Shown in pieces: positions 28,184-37,092 of a stretch of DNA of 64,000 bases. The notes under the pieces were generated by a model that saw nothing but the letters and a program-made list of their open reading frames with translations, made no database searches and was not told where the DNA came from. The stretch comes from Lachnospiraceae bacterium. Lineage in GTDB: Bacteria > Bacillota > Clostridia > Lachnospirales > Lachnospiraceae. Location of the stretch: the NCBI GenBank assembly GCA_024695145.1, contig JAILIS010000002.1:30453-94452 (forward strand), written 5' to 3'. The translations under genes and the position numbers were made by a program. Positions within the stretch are counted from its first letter, which is position 1; every line of letters starts with the position of its first letter.

Positions 28184-30544
28184 ATGAACATAGACGCGAT
28201 CTACGCGGAAATAGACAGACTGTATACAGCAGGCGACAATGAGGGCTGCGAAAAATACATACTTGAAAACATAGAAGAAGCAGCCCGGAACAAAGAAGAG
28301 AACATTATGATACAGCTTTTGAACGAGCTGATCGGACATTACCGTGAAACGGGTGATTTTGAAAATCTGAAGCTTTTTTCCGGGAAACTCCTCGATATTC
28401 TTGATAACAGTTCCGTCAAGGGTTCCATGGCGCATGCAACGTCTCTTCTCAATATCGCAAATGCATACCGTGCAGCGGGACTTCTGAAGGAATCAAACAG
28501 ACTCTATCAGGAGGTAAAATCATACTACGATGCCAACGTCTCTCCTGATTCCATGCTTTATGCATCACTCCTCAACAATATGGCCCTGCTCTTTCAGGAA
28601 ATGAACGATCACGAAAGCGCGGCGGACTGCCTGGAGCGTGCGCTCGGAATAGCCCGTTCACACAGTGATAGCCGCATAGAAGAAGCAAGCACCTGCGCAA
28701 ACCTTGCTGCAACCCTCATAAAACTTGACCGCCTGGATGAAGCCGAAGAACATCTGACAAGAGCTTTTGAGCTGTTCGAGAAGGATGAGGTTCCGGACTA
28801 TCATTACAGTGCCGCACTTTCGGCAATGGGCGAGATCAAATTCATCAAAAAAGAATACGGCAAGAGTGTTGAGTATTACGAAAAAGCTCTTAATGAGATA
28901 GAAAGATGCGTTGGCAAGTCTCATGCCTACGAGATCACAAAACAGAACATGGAGGCAGCGAAGCAGATGCTGGAACAGCTCCCGGCCGGCGACTCGGAAA
29001 AGGAATCTATAAACGACATACCTGTAAGCGGTCTGGAACTATCACGCATGTATTATGAAAAGTTCGGAAAACAGATGATACACGAAAAGTTCCCGAAATA
29101 TGAGGACCGCATAGCTGTGGGTCTTGTAGGTGAGGGAAGCGAATGTTTCGGATTTGATGACGAGCTCAGCACGGATCACGATTTCGGCCCGGGATTTTGC
29201 ATGTGGCTTGCAAAAGAGGACTTTAAGAAGATAGGAAAAGAACTTCAGAAAGAATACGAAAAGCTTCCGAAGGAATTCATGGGATACAGCAGGCTTGAAA
29301 CCGCCAAAGCCGGACAAAGGACCGGAGTATTTTCCATCGACAGGTTTTATAAGAAATTCACAGGCATCAAGAGAGCACCGAAAAAAGAGGAGGAATGGTT
29401 TTTATCCGATGATGCCGGTTATGCCCATGTAGTAAACGGAGATGTATTTGAAGATCCTCTCGGAGGCTTTACATGGATCCGAAACAAAATAAAAGAATAC
29501 TATCCGGACAGTGTATGGAAATGCAGGATCGCGCAGGCAGCTGCACTGATGTCGCAGAGCGGTCAGTATAATTACCCGAGGATGCTAAAGCGCGGCGACA
29601 GTGTAACGGCATCCGTGTATCTGGCTGATTTTATGCGAAGCACCATGCAGATGATGTATCTTCTGAACAGGCAGTTTGCCCCTTATCAGAAATGGATGTA
29701 TAAAGGCCTTGAAAAACTGGAAAATGCCGGAACTGTCCGCTCATTACTCGAAAAGCTTCCGGATGCCTCCGCTGACGACCGTTTGCTCATCATAGAGGAC
29801 ATCTGTACCGAAATTCTCGGGACCCTTCATAACATGGGCTTTACAGGCGATACGGATAACTATCTCGATCACCACACGTCGGAGATAATATACGGCGTCT
29901 CAAAAGCCGGAAAAACTCCTGGCGCAGTAACCAAACCGACGAAAGACGAACTTATTGACAGGATAGTATCTCTTGAATGGAAAGCGTTTGACAAGGTGGA
30001 AAATCAGGGCGGCCGGGCAAGCTGTCAGGATGATTATGCCACCTTCTCCGTAATGCGAAAAAGTCAGTACATGCTCTGGGATGAGGAAATGCTCGAAAGC
30101 TTCATAGCGGACTTTGAAACGGCAAACGCAAGAGGCTGGAACCTCATCACCGAAAAATACGGACGCATGGAAGAGACGAGCGCTCCCGAAGAATATGAGA
30201 AGATAAAGGATTCACTTCCGATGATCCCGGAAGATAAGAAACAGATCATAGAAGCGATAGTTGCGATCCAGGTACAGATGATGGAGGACTTCGCTAAAGA
30301 ATATCCGAAGGCAGCCTCGGAAGCAAGATCGATCCACACGTCGGAAGACACTTTGTACAACACCTCATACGAAACATATCTGCGTGGAGAGATATCAACA
30401 TACTCCGATCTGACACTGTCGCTCTACGGACGTTTTGTGGCGCGCATGGCAGGCGAAGGAAAAAATATCGCCAAGGAGACGATAGCAAATTCAGCTTTAT
30501 GCTACGGCTACGCCTCTCTTGACGATATGGAATCAAAGCTCTGA
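28184..30544 (+). CDS. TPR-DUF4037-DUF4125 protein with nucleotidyltransferase-like motif
   Basis: A 786-aa cytoplasmic protein of three parts. Residues about 1-265 are TPR-like helical repeats (ATSLLNIANAYRAAGLLKES, YASLLNNMALLFQEMNDHES). Residues about 285-560 match my memory of DUF4037, with GLVGEGSECFGFDDELSTDHDFGP: the G-S-x-x-x-G-x-D-x-x-x-S-x-D-H-D pattern of a polymerase-beta-like nucleotidyltransferase. The last 200 residues (GGRASCQDDYATFSVMRKSQ, YATFSVMRKSQYMLWDEEML) are DUF4125-like. AAAGGAG SD. It stands alone on the plus strand, ending 2 bp from the metK stop. The function is unknown. Confidence 0.8.
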   Translation: MNIDAIYAEIDRLYTAGDNEGCEKYILENIEEAARNKEENIMIQLLNELIGHYRETGDFENLKLFSGKLLDILDNSSVKGSMAHATSLLNIANAYRAAGLLKESNRLYQEVKSYYDANVSPDSMLYASLLNNMALLFQEMNDHESAADCLERALGIARSHSDSRIEEASTCANLAATLIKLDRLDEAEEHLTRAFELFEKDEVPDYHYSAALSAMGEIKFIKKEYGKSVEYYEKALNEIERCVGKSHAYEITKQNMEAAKQMLEQLPAGDSEKESINDIPVSGLELSRMYYEKFGKQMIHEKFPKYEDRIAVGLVGEGSECFGFDDELSTDHDFGPGFCMWLAKEDFKKIGKELQKEYEKLPKEFMGYSRLETAKAGQRTGVFSIDRFYKKFTGIKRAPKKEEEWFLSDDAGYAHVVNGDVFEDPLGGFTWIRNKIKEYYPDSVWKCRIAQAAALMSQSGQYNYPRMLKRGDSVTASVYLADFMRSTMQMMYLLNRQFAPYQKWMYKGLEKLENAGTVRSLLEKLPDASADDRLLIIEDICTEILGTLHNMGFTGDTDNYLDHHTSEIIYGVSKAGKTPGAVTKPTKDELIDRIVSLEWKAFDKVENQGGRASCQDDYATFSVMRKSQYMLWDEEMLESFIADFETANARGWNLITEKYGRMEETSAPEEYEKIKDSLPMIPEDKKQIIEAIVAIQVQMMEDFAKEYPKAASEARSIHTSEDTLYNTSYETYLRGEISTYSDLTLSLYGRFVARMAGEGKNIAKETIANSALCYGYASLDDMESKL

Positions 30545-30546
30545 TC

Positions 30547-31728
30547 TTACAGATATTTCTTTAATGCATCGACTTTGTCAAGTGCCTCCCAGGGCAGATC
30601 AAGGTCATTACGGCCGAAGTGTCCGTAAGCTGCCGTCTGCCTGTAGATAGGCCGGCGAAGGTTCAGCATCTTGATTATGCCTGCGGGACGAAGGTCAAAG
30701 TTTTCGCGGACGACTTCCACAAGCTTCTCATCGGAGATCTTGCCGGTACCGAACGTGTCGACCATGATGGATGTGGGCTGCGCAACACCGATCGCGTATG
30801 ACAGCTGGATCTCACACTTGTCTGCAAGACCTGCCGCAACGATATTCTTGGCAACGTATCTGGCTGCATAAGCGCCCGAACGGTCAACCTTTGTGCAGTC
30901 TTTTCCGGAAAAAGCTCCGCCGCCGTGACGTGCATATCCGCCGTATGTATCAACAATGATCTTCCTGCCGGTAAGACCTGCATCGCCGTGAGGACCGCCG
31001 ATTACAAAACGTCCCGTGGGATTGATGAAAAACTTTGTCTTGTCATCGATAAGTTCTTTGGGAAGTACGGGATCGAAAACGCATTCCCTGATGTCCTTAT
31101 GGATCTGTTCCTGAGTGACATCCTCATCATGCTGTGTAGACAGAACAACCGCCTCAAGCCTTACGGGTTTGCCGTTCTCATCATACTCTACCGAAACCTG
31201 ACTCTTTCCATCGGGACGAAGGTAAGGAAGTGTTCCGTCCTTTCTGACCTTTGTAAGCTGAAGAGCAAGCTTGTGTGCGAGCGAGATCGGATAAGGCATA
31301 TATTCAGGTGTTTCGTTTGTGGCATATCCGAACATCATACCCTGATCACCGGCACCGGTATCAAGATCATCTTTGATATCACCTTTCTTTGCTTCAAGGG
31401 CTTTGTCAACACCCATTGCGATATCTGCCGACTGTTCGTCAATGGCAACAAGAACCGCACATGTGTTTCCGTCAAATCCGTATTCGCTCTTGGTATAACC
31501 GATATCCTTTACGGTATCTCTTACGATCTTCTGCATATCAACGTATGCATTTGTCGTGATCTCACCGGTGATGAGAACGAACCCCGTGCAGCATGCAGTC
31601 TCGCAGGCAACACGGCTCATGGGATCCTGCTCCATGCACGCATCAAGGATCGCGTCTGAGATCGCATCGCATACTTTGTCGGGATGTCCTTCAGTAACAG
31701 ACTCGGATGTAAATAAACGTTTTTCCAT
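30547..31728 (-). CDS. metK: S-adenosylmethionine synthetase
   Basis: Makes SAM from methionine and ATP. The 393-aa protein shows [20 protein letters not shown] (about 6-25), [20 protein letters not shown], the loop [20 protein letters not shown] and [20 protein letters not shown], all MetK signatures. AAGGAG SD. It is single and is governed by a SAM-I riboswitch in its leader, so high SAM stops transcription. Confidence 0.98.
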   Translation of the reverse strand: MEKRLFTSESVTEGHPDKVCDAISDAILDACMEQDPMSRVACETACCTGFVLITGEITTNAYVDMQKIVRDTVKDIGYTKSEYGFDGNTCAVLVAIDEQSADIAMGVDKALEAKKGDIKDDLDTGAGDQGMMFGYATNETPEYMPYPISLAHKLALQLTKVRKDGTLPYLRPDGKSQVSVEYDENGKPVRLEAVVLSTQHDEDVTQEQIHKDIRECVFDPVLPKELIDDKTKFFINPTGRFVIGGPHGDAGLTGRKIIVDTYGGYARHGGGAFSGKDCTKVDRSGAYAARYVAKNIVAAGLADKCEIQLSYAIGVAQPTSIMVDTFGTGKISDEKLVEVVRENFDLRPAGIIKMLNLRRPIYRQTAAYGHFGRNDLDLPWEALDKVDALKKYL

Positions 31729-31765
31729 CTGTATTTCTCCTTTCTTCAGGAAAACTGTGTGAAAT

Positions 31766-31795
31766 AAAAAACCCGCTCATCATAGGAATAAGCGG
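31766..31795 (-). terminator. SAM-controlled terminator of metK
   Basis: Hairpin arms CCGCT (31791-31795) and AGCGG (31773-31777) are followed on the minus strand by GTTTTTT. The CTTATT in its 5' arm and loop can instead pair with AATAAG of the aptamer's P1 3' strand, giving the antiterminator when SAM is absent. Confidence 0.85.
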
Positions 31796-31813
31796 ACTCA
31801 AATTTCGATCAAG

Positions 31814-31913
31814 TCCTCTTATTGTTCGATCACTCGCTCAGGTTGGCACCTTCCTTCCGGGGTTGCCGTGGCTTCACAGATCCTATGTATCTCCACCACT
31901 CTGAATAAGAGAA
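31814..31913 (-). promoter_or_regulatory. SAM-I (S-box) riboswitch of metK
   Basis: On the minus strand the core runs CTCTTATTCAGAGTGGTGGA, then GATCTGTGAAGCC, CGGCAACC and GGAAGGTGCCAA, ending in AATAAGAGG. These are the conserved P1, P2 kink-turn and P3 joining sequences of the class I SAM aptamer. P1 pairs CTCTTATT with AATAAGAG. The terminator lies 18 nt downstream. Confidence 0.96.
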
Positions 31914-31933
31914 CAGTTATTCAATTCCCATAT

Positions 31934-31962
31934 AGCATAAACCAGACCGGACATTTCGTCAA
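31934..31962 (-). promoter_or_regulatory. Sigma-A promoter of metK
   Basis: TTGACG (31957-31962) and TATGCT (31934-31939), 17 bp apart, about 20 bp before the SAM aptamer. Confidence 0.75.
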
Positions 31963-31998
31963 GATGGTTTTGTAATGTAACAGTTTATCAACTTTTTC

Positions 31999-32027
31999 TT
32001 GGAAAATCGTCTTCATTTTCGTAAAAT
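31999..32027 (+). promoter_or_regulatory. Sigma-A promoter of the PaaI-type thioesterase
   Basis: TTGGAA (31999-32004) and TAAAAT (32022-32027), 17 bp apart, followed by a leader of about 35 nt with an AAGGAGG SD. Confidence 0.7.
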
Positions 32028-32070
32028 ACTATGGTGACGACTGTGTCAAAGTGACAAGGAGGAAACAAAG

Positions 32071-32469
32071 ATGGGAACTTTTGCAACACTTGAGGAAGCT
32101 CGGGAACACTTTAAAAATGACAGATTTGCAACCGATGCGGGAATGGTGATCGATGAGATTGCAGAAGACAGTGCACAGTGCAGCGTAACACTTAACGACT
32201 GTCACAGGAACGCATACGGCGGTGTTATGGGAGGTGCCATCTTCACTCTTGCTGATTTTGCATTTGCGGTATGTGCCAACAATATCCACGCACTGACCGT
32301 GGCGCAGCAGATCAGCATCAACTATCTGTCCGCCCCGAAAGGAGAACGGCTCATCGCAAAAGCCAAATGTTTAAAGAGCGGAAAGACATCGATCGTGATA
32401 ACGGTTAAAGTATCCGATGATACGGGAAGGGATATCGCGCTGTTTACCGGCACGGGATTCAAGCTGTAG
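32071..32469 (+). CDS. PaaI-family hotdog thioesterase
   Basis: A 132-aa acyl-CoA thioesterase-like protein with a hotdog fold. The central helix region reads HRNAYGGVMGGAIFTLADFA (about 49-68), with the G-G and D positions typical of PaaI enzymes. The strand ALTVAQQISINYLSAPKGER and a GKTSIVITVKVSD edge strand follow. AAGGAGG SD and its own promoter. Its last 11 bp overlap the convergent dehydrogenase gene. The acyl substrate cannot be predicted. Confidence 0.87.
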   Translation: MGTFATLEEAREHFKNDRFATDAGMVIDEIAEDSAQCSVTLNDCHRNAYGGVMGGAIFTLADFAFAVCANNIHALTVAQQISINYLSAPKGERLIAKAKCLKSGKTSIVITVKVSDDTGRDIALFTGTGFKL

Positions 32470-33544
32470 TACAGATCACTTTTATATAATCTTCTTTCCG
32501 GTCGCGCATCAGCTCAAAGCCGCTTAAGATATCCTCCGGAGAAAACCTGTGGGTAATAAGTTTCGCAGGATCTATACAGCCGCGCTCAAGTCTGGAAATA
32601 ACATAGTGCCAGTCATCATCCGGATTATCACGGTTTCCCGAAAATGATGAATTCCATGTTCCGAAGATCTTAAGCTGATTACGCAGTATCTTCCAGTAGA
32701 CCTGTTTTTCAAAGGTCATATCGGAGCGGGGATTGCCGACAAAGCAAACGGATCCGCCGGGTGCGGCGGCGCTTACCGCAAGAGATGCCACTGCGCTGCT
32801 TCCGACACATTCGAAGAATATATCAGCACCTTTCCCGTTTGTCTTTTTCATTATAAAATCATATGAGTCTTCTTTGCTGCTGTCGCAGTAATACTCCTCT
32901 ATAATGCCAAGTCCCGTGACCGTCTCTTTCTGGAACTGTTTGTTACCTATAACTATCAGCTCCTTATATCCGGCGTCCGAAAGCAGCATGACAAGGAGTG
33001 TTCCGATTGTCCCAAGACCGCATACAGCTATCACAGGGCGCGATATAGCCGGCTCCTGACTGCCAGGTAAAAGAGGAAGAACGGTTCTTGCGGAATGGCA
33101 GGCTACAGCCATCGGCTCGAGCATCGCGGCCTCTTCGTATGTAACTTCCTCCGGCAGTTCTATAAGATTCCATTCGGGAACGGTCACATATTCCGCAAAT
33201 CCACCGTTGCATCTTGATCCGAGATAATCATAATCCCTGCACATCTCATACCGGCCGCTTTGACACGGCAGACATTTTCCGCACGGTATGAGCGGAAATA
33301 TACCGACACGTTTCCCGATCAGACCGGAAGATACTCCGTCTCCGGTCTGTTCCACACAGCCCGAGAATTCATGCCCGATGATAAGCGGCATGTTGTGCGC
33401 ACCTTCCCTGTATGCCCTCGGAATATCAGAACCGCAGATCCCGCAGGCCTTAACTGCCACAAGCACCTCTCCTTTGCCCGGAGAAGGCTTTGGAACATCC
33501 TTGTATTCAAGTTTTCCGATATCTTCCAGTACAAGTGCTTTCAT
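32459..33544 (-). CDS. Zinc-dependent polyol-phosphate dehydrogenase, GatD/TarJ-like
   Basis: A 361-aa medium-chain alcohol dehydrogenase. It carries the catalytic-zinc residues CGICGSD and GHEFSG (near 37-43 and 62), the structural-zinc loop CGKCLPCQSGRYEMC, and a Rossmann motif AVCGLGTIGTLLVML. The stretch GSDIPRAYREGAHNMPLIIGHE is close to galactitol-1-phosphate dehydrogenase (GatD). Next to an IspD/TarI-like cytidylyltransferase it probably reduces a ketose phosphate to the polyol phosphate that is then CDP-activated, as TarJ does for ribitol. It is last in the operon, 32 bp behind. ATG 33544 with a GAGGAA SD. Exact substrate is inferred. Confidence 0.8.
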   Translation of the reverse strand: MKALVLEDIGKLEYKDVPKPSPGKGEVLVAVKACGICGSDIPRAYREGAHNMPLIIGHEFSGCVEQTGDGVSSGLIGKRVGIFPLIPCGKCLPCQSGRYEMCRDYDYLGSRCNGGFAEYVTVPEWNLIELPEEVTYEEAAMLEPMAVACHSARTVLPLLPGSQEPAISRPVIAVCGLGTIGTLLVMLLSDAGYKELIVIGNKQFQKETVTGLGIIEEYYCDSSKEDSYDFIMKKTNGKGADIFFECVGSSAVASLAVSAAAPGGSVCFVGNPRSDMTFEKQVYWKILRNQLKIFGTWNSSFSGNRDNPDDDWHYVISRLERGCIDPAKLITHRFSPEDILSGFELMRDRKEDYIKVICTTA

Positions 33545-33576
33545 GAAATATATTTCCTCATATACCGACTGTCCGC

Positions 33577-34287
33577 TCACATAAACCGGTTTGAAAACCG
33601 GTCCATGTCTTCCTTTGTCGTAACCTTATAATTGTTCTCATCGCCCGGGATCATGGCGACCTTCAGCCCCGCCATGACCGCAGGTTCGGTCGATCCGTTG
33701 ATCTTTAGTATCTCATCGGGAAGAAGCTTTTCATTTGCCGAAAGATATGAATGCAGACGGTAGACCTCGGGAGCCTGTCCGGCGTATATCCGGCTCCTGT
33801 CAAGAAGACTTGAAACCTTTCTTCCGTCTTCACTGTAATAAACCGTATCCTTCATCGGTATGACCGGCATCACTCCGTCATATCCATCCATGGCATCAAG
33901 ACATCTGTCGACAAATACGGCCGTAAGATTCGGCCTTGCCGCATCATGTATGATGATCATGGGATCTTCATCCGGCCCAACGTTTGATCTTACGTATGCA
34001 TCAATATCCCTAAGTCCGTTCAGTATGGACAGCTGCCTCGTTTTACCGGGAAGAGAAAATCCCATGACAGCGTTCTTACCGATCCCTATACGTTTGCACT
34101 CACTCAGTATCTCTTCTTTCCATTCGGGTGCAGATACGATCCATATCCCGTCAACCCTGTCATGTCCCGCAAACATTTCAAGGCAGTATGCGATCAGCAT
34201 TCTGCCTTGAACTTTTATGTATTGTTTGGGAAGACTGCTCCCAAGTCTTGTTCCGGTACCTCCGGATAATATCAGCGCAACAGTCAT
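33577..34287 (-). CDS. IspD/TarI-family cytidylyltransferase
   Basis: A 236-aa CTP-dependent transferase. The nucleotide-binding start ALILSGGTGTRLGSSLPKQY carries the Arg and Lys expected to hold CTP, followed by IIIHDAARPNLT and VYRLHSY. The family includes IspD (methylerythritol phosphate) and TarI (ribitol-5-phosphate). With a polyol dehydrogenase next, a CDP-polyol product fits better than isoprenoid synthesis; no other isoprenoid gene is near. ATG 34287 lies one base after the stop of neuA-HAD, so the two are coupled. A true ispD role is not excluded. Confidence 0.8.
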   Translation of the reverse strand: MTVALILSGGTGTRLGSSLPKQYIKVQGRMLIAYCLEMFAGHDRVDGIWIVSAPEWKEEILSECKRIGIGKNAVMGFSLPGKTRQLSILNGLRDIDAYVRSNVGPDEDPMIIIHDAARPNLTAVFVDRCLDAMDGYDGVMPVIPMKDTVYYSEDGRKVSSLLDRSRIYAGQAPEVYRLHSYLSANEKLLPDEILKINGSTEPAVMAGLKVAMIPGDENNYKVTTKEDMDRFSNRFM

Positions 34288-34288
34288 T

Positions 34289-35518
34289 CTAATCACCAAG
34301 TATCATATCGACCACTTCACGGATAACGCCTTCTCCGCCCTTTGCTTTCGTAACATACCCGGCAGCCTGTCTGACCTTTGCTATGGCATCCGCCGGACAG
34401 CATCCGAGTCCCACAAATCCCAAGGCCTCTATATCAAGTACGTCATCACCTATGTACACAACCTCTTCAGGCCTGATCCCGTACGTGGCACACAGCTTGT
34501 TTATCGTCGATACCTTGTCGGTACATCCCTGTGCGAGAACATCTATCTTCAGTTTTTCACATCTGCGTTTATTGAGAGCCACATCCTCACCTGTGACCAC
34601 CCCTGTTACTATCCCTTTCTCTCGAAGATGTCTGAAGCCGACCCCGTCCTTGGTGTTGAACTTCTTGAGCTCATCTCCCTTTTCGGAATAGTACATACCA
34701 CCATCCGTAAGACATCCGTCACAGTCTGTCAGGAACATTTTATATTTAATGCCTTCATCCGCATTTTCTTCCGGACCGTCATCCCGGGGTGCGGTATCTT
34801 CACCGCTGTTCTTCTGTTTTTCCTCTTCAAGCAGATCGCGTTTTGCCATGAGAGCTTCGGTAACAACCCAGTCTGACGGTTCGTCGATCTCATAATACGT
34901 ATCTTCATTCATCAGGGATATCCTGATATTGCCCGAAAGACGGTTGCCGCTCTGCAGCAGATCCTTTCTCGAGGTTATGTAGAAAGCACCGTTTTCAACA
35001 TAATACTCTTCAAAATCCTGACGCCGCGGCCGGTTTTGATAATCGTAATTAGCAGGCGATGCGTTTCCCTCATTGTCCACACCCCATATAAATCTCTTCT
35101 GAGGCACCACGGACAGTACGCTGTCTGTTCCTTCCGAAGCAAAAACATCAAATCCGTTGTCAAGATCCGCACCGGTGAGCATCGGGCTTGTCGCCTGGAT
35201 CAGTACTATGTTGTCAAAGCGGTGCTTCTTGGCAAACTCTATCATGGCACTCTCGGTAGATGCCGTATCCGTGGCTGTGGCTGCAGATCTGCCTATCAGA
35301 TTCACCTTTCCGAACCTTTTGTAATCTTCGGCGCAGATACGTTCCACGCACATCTTGATATCACTGCTGTCCGTGGCAACATATACTTTATCGATCGCAC
35401 GACAGTCACAGGCCGCTGCTATGGTCCAATATACCAGCGGTCTGCCATGAAGTTCCTTGATGTTTTTAAGAGGGATCGACTTGCTCCCGCCTCTTACCGG
35501 AATGAAAGCAACGTTCAT
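34289..35518 (-). CDS. neuA: CMP-nonulosonate cytidylyltransferase (NeuA) fused to a KdsC-like HAD phosphatase
   Basis: A 409-aa fusion. Residues about 1-230 are a CMP-sialic-acid-synthetase type transferase: AFIPVRGGSKSIPLKNI (CTP loop), VYVATDSSD, LIQATSPMLTGADLDNGF. A Glu/Asp-rich linker (about 230-252) leads to a HAD phosphatase: KMFLTDCDGCLTDGGMYYSE (catalytic Asp pair), TGVVTGED and YIGDDVLDIEALGFVG. Animal CMAS has the same order. The phosphatase may remove the phosphate of a nonulosonate-9-phosphate made by the adjacent NeuB, after which the first domain activates it with CTP. ATG 35518, two bases behind neuB (start inferred from the normal MNVAFIPVRGGSK). Confidence 0.88.
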   Translation of the reverse strand: MNVAFIPVRGGSKSIPLKNIKELHGRPLVYWTIAAACDCRAIDKVYVATDSSDIKMCVERICAEDYKRFGKVNLIGRSAATATDTASTESAMIEFAKKHRFDNIVLIQATSPMLTGADLDNGFDVFASEGTDSVLSVVPQKRFIWGVDNEGNASPANYDYQNRPRRQDFEEYYVENGAFYITSRKDLLQSGNRLSGNIRISLMNEDTYYEIDEPSDWVVTEALMAKRDLLEEEKQKNSGEDTAPRDDGPEENADEGIKYKMFLTDCDGCLTDGGMYYSEKGDELKKFNTKDGVGFRHLREKGIVTGVVTGEDVALNKRRCEKLKIDVLAQGCTDKVSTINKLCATYGIRPEEVVYIGDDVLDIEALGFVGLGCCPADAIAKVRQAAGYVTKAKGGEGVIREVVDMILGD

Positions 35519-35519
35519 T

Positions 35520-36392
35520 TTATCTTTTCCTGTATTTAAGCTTGTCTCTTTGCACCTGTTCGATGGGAAGTATCTCTTCGGATTTGTATGTAAGTGCATC
35601 CCTTGTATTCTCAAGGTTTCTCTTGAGTCTTCTGATGCCGTCAGGCTCAAGGGATGCGGCATGATCCGTGCCCTTAAATGTACGGTCAAGAGTATAGTGT
35701 CTCTCAAATATCGTTGCTCCGAGTGTATATGCGGCAACATCTATGGCTATACCGAGATGATGTCCAGAAAGGCCTATGGCTTTAACCCTGTCCTCATACG
35801 CTTCACGCATCCTCGTGATCTCAAGCAGGCAAACGTCCTTAAAGGGAACAGGATATCCCGATGTGCAGTTAAAGAGCACCAGATCTTTTGCTCGTCCCCT
35901 CTCTTCGAAGAACTTAACAATGCTGTCCTCTTCTTCGCGTGTGGTCATTCCGAACGACAGCTGGATCTCGCCGCCATAGTTGTCACAGATATATCCGAGC
36001 ATATCAAAGTTGGTATTGCAGGCGCTCGGGATCTTGATGAACACCGGATTGATGGAAACGATCTCTTTGGCACTCGTCATATCCCAAACGGACGTAGAAT
36101 ATGTAATCCCCGCCTCTTCACACCACTTCTTGAGCTGTTTGTGCTTATCAAGATCGAACTCCAGAAACTCTCTGTGGGCTCCGTATGTATCCCCGTACGA
36201 GTTGTACGGAACTGGATGCGGAGCGTTGTACTGCTCGGGAGTCAGAAGCTCTTTCGGGCAACGTTTCTGAAACTTGATCGCATCAGCTTTACAGAACATC
36301 GCCGCTGTAACGATGAGCTCGTGCGCAATGTCCATGCTGCCCATGTGATTACATCCGGCCTCAGCTATAACATAGGGTTCTTTGTAAGTCAT
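35520..36392 (-). CDS. neuB: N-acetylneuraminate synthase-family protein (NeuB), without SAF domain
   Basis: Condenses PEP with a six-carbon sugar to a nonulosonic acid. The 290-aa protein has EAGCNHMGSMDIAHELI (about 11-27), KADAIKFQKR, YSTSVWDM, the substrate-lysine region PVFIKIPSACNTNFDML and HYTLDRTFKGTDHAASLEP. It ends soon after the barrel; the C-terminal SAF/antifreeze domain (about 60 residues) of most NeuB, LegI and PseI enzymes is missing with no trace downstream, where neuA starts at once. It overlaps the epimerase gene by 4 bp. The exact sugar (sialic, legionaminic, Kdn-like) is unresolved. Confidence 0.87.
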   Translation of the reverse strand: MTYKEPYVIAEAGCNHMGSMDIAHELIVTAAMFCKADAIKFQKRCPKELLTPEQYNAPHPVPYNSYGDTYGAHREFLEFDLDKHKQLKKWCEEAGITYSTSVWDMTSAKEIVSINPVFIKIPSACNTNFDMLGYICDNYGGEIQLSFGMTTREEEDSIVKFFEERGRAKDLVLFNCTSGYPVPFKDVCLLEITRMREAYEDRVKAIGLSGHHLGIAIDVAAYTLGATIFERHYTLDRTFKGTDHAASLEPDGIRRLKRNLENTRDALTYKSEEILPIEQVQRDKLKYRKR

Positions 36393-37048
36393 ACAAGCCT
36401 CCTTATCTCATTAAGTGTATCCCCGTAAGGTGCCTTCTTTCCGAACAGGAGCGTGGTTCCGAGAACAAAACCCTTCACTCCCTTCGGTGCAAATTCAATG
36501 ATCTTATCCGCCGAGCAGGCTCCGTCCCAGTATACATCAAATCCCATCTCCCTTTGCAGCGGAAGAAGTTTGTCATACTTTTTGGAAACATAAGGCAGAT
36601 ACATCTGTCCGGCATTTCCGGGATTAACGCTCATCACCAGAACTTTTTTGACGATCTGGAGCATCTCAACAACGGTCTCAACGCTCGTTCCGGGATTGAT
36701 CGCGATCCCCGGGACCATGTCCGCATTTATTATCTTTTGAAGTGTTGTGGAAGGATGATACTCCGCTTCGGGATGTATGTATACCGTATCGCCCGGGCGA
36801 AGCTTTTCCAGGAACAGATGAACGTTATTGTTCGGATGTTCAAGCATCAGATGGACATCAAGAGGCTTTCTTGTAGCCGATGCGATATAAGCCATATCAT
36901 TTAATGACATGGCAAAGTTCGGAACATAACGTCCGTCCATTATATCGATATGAAAGGAATCGATCCCTCCTTCTTCTAGATCTCTTACTTCCTTTTCCAG
37001 ATTGCCGTAATTGGCACACATCATCGATGCGCACAGTTCAATGTTCAT
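36389..37048 (-). CDS. Ribulose-phosphate 3-epimerase family protein
   Basis: A 219-aa TIM barrel with CASMMCANYGNL at the start, metal-site IDSFHIDIMDGRYVPNFAMS (about 29-48), DVHLMLEHP and VLVMSVNPGNAGQMYL. The second catalytic Asp lies in VYWDGACSADKI. The DGACS reading in place of the usual DGG recalls the AlsE (allulose-6-phosphate epimerase) branch, so another ketose phosphate is possible. Heading an operon with a polyol dehydrogenase and a cytidylyltransferase, it probably supplies the ketose phosphate rather than serving the general pentose pathway. AAGG SD at 7 bases. Confidence 0.85.
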   Translation of the reverse strand: MNIELCASMMCANYGNLEKEVRDLEEGGIDSFHIDIMDGRYVPNFAMSLNDMAYIASATRKPLDVHLMLEHPNNNVHLFLEKLRPGDTVYIHPEAEYHPSTTLQKIINADMVPGIAINPGTSVETVVEMLQIVKKVLVMSVNPGNAGQMYLPYVSKKYDKLLPLQREMGFDVYWDGACSADKIIEFAPKGVKGFVLGTTLLFGKKAPYGDTLNEIRRLV

Positions 37049-37092
37049 AGAAAAGCCTTATCCTCCGCTTATACCCTCTTACCTACAACTGC

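Larger units (their letters stand above)
31729..32070. other. Divergent regulatory interval between metK and the thioesterase gene
   Basis: This 342-bp gap holds, from left to right, the metK SD, the riboswitch terminator, the SAM-I aptamer, the metK promoter (minus strand), the thioesterase promoter (plus strand) and its AAGGAGG SD. No further gene is apparent. Confidence 0.85.

Noticed and set aside
34287..34299. Upstream start of the IspD/TarI-like gene at 34299
   Set aside because: It would overlap the previous coding sequence. ATG 34287 yields the normal ALILSGGTGTR beginning one base after the preceding stop.
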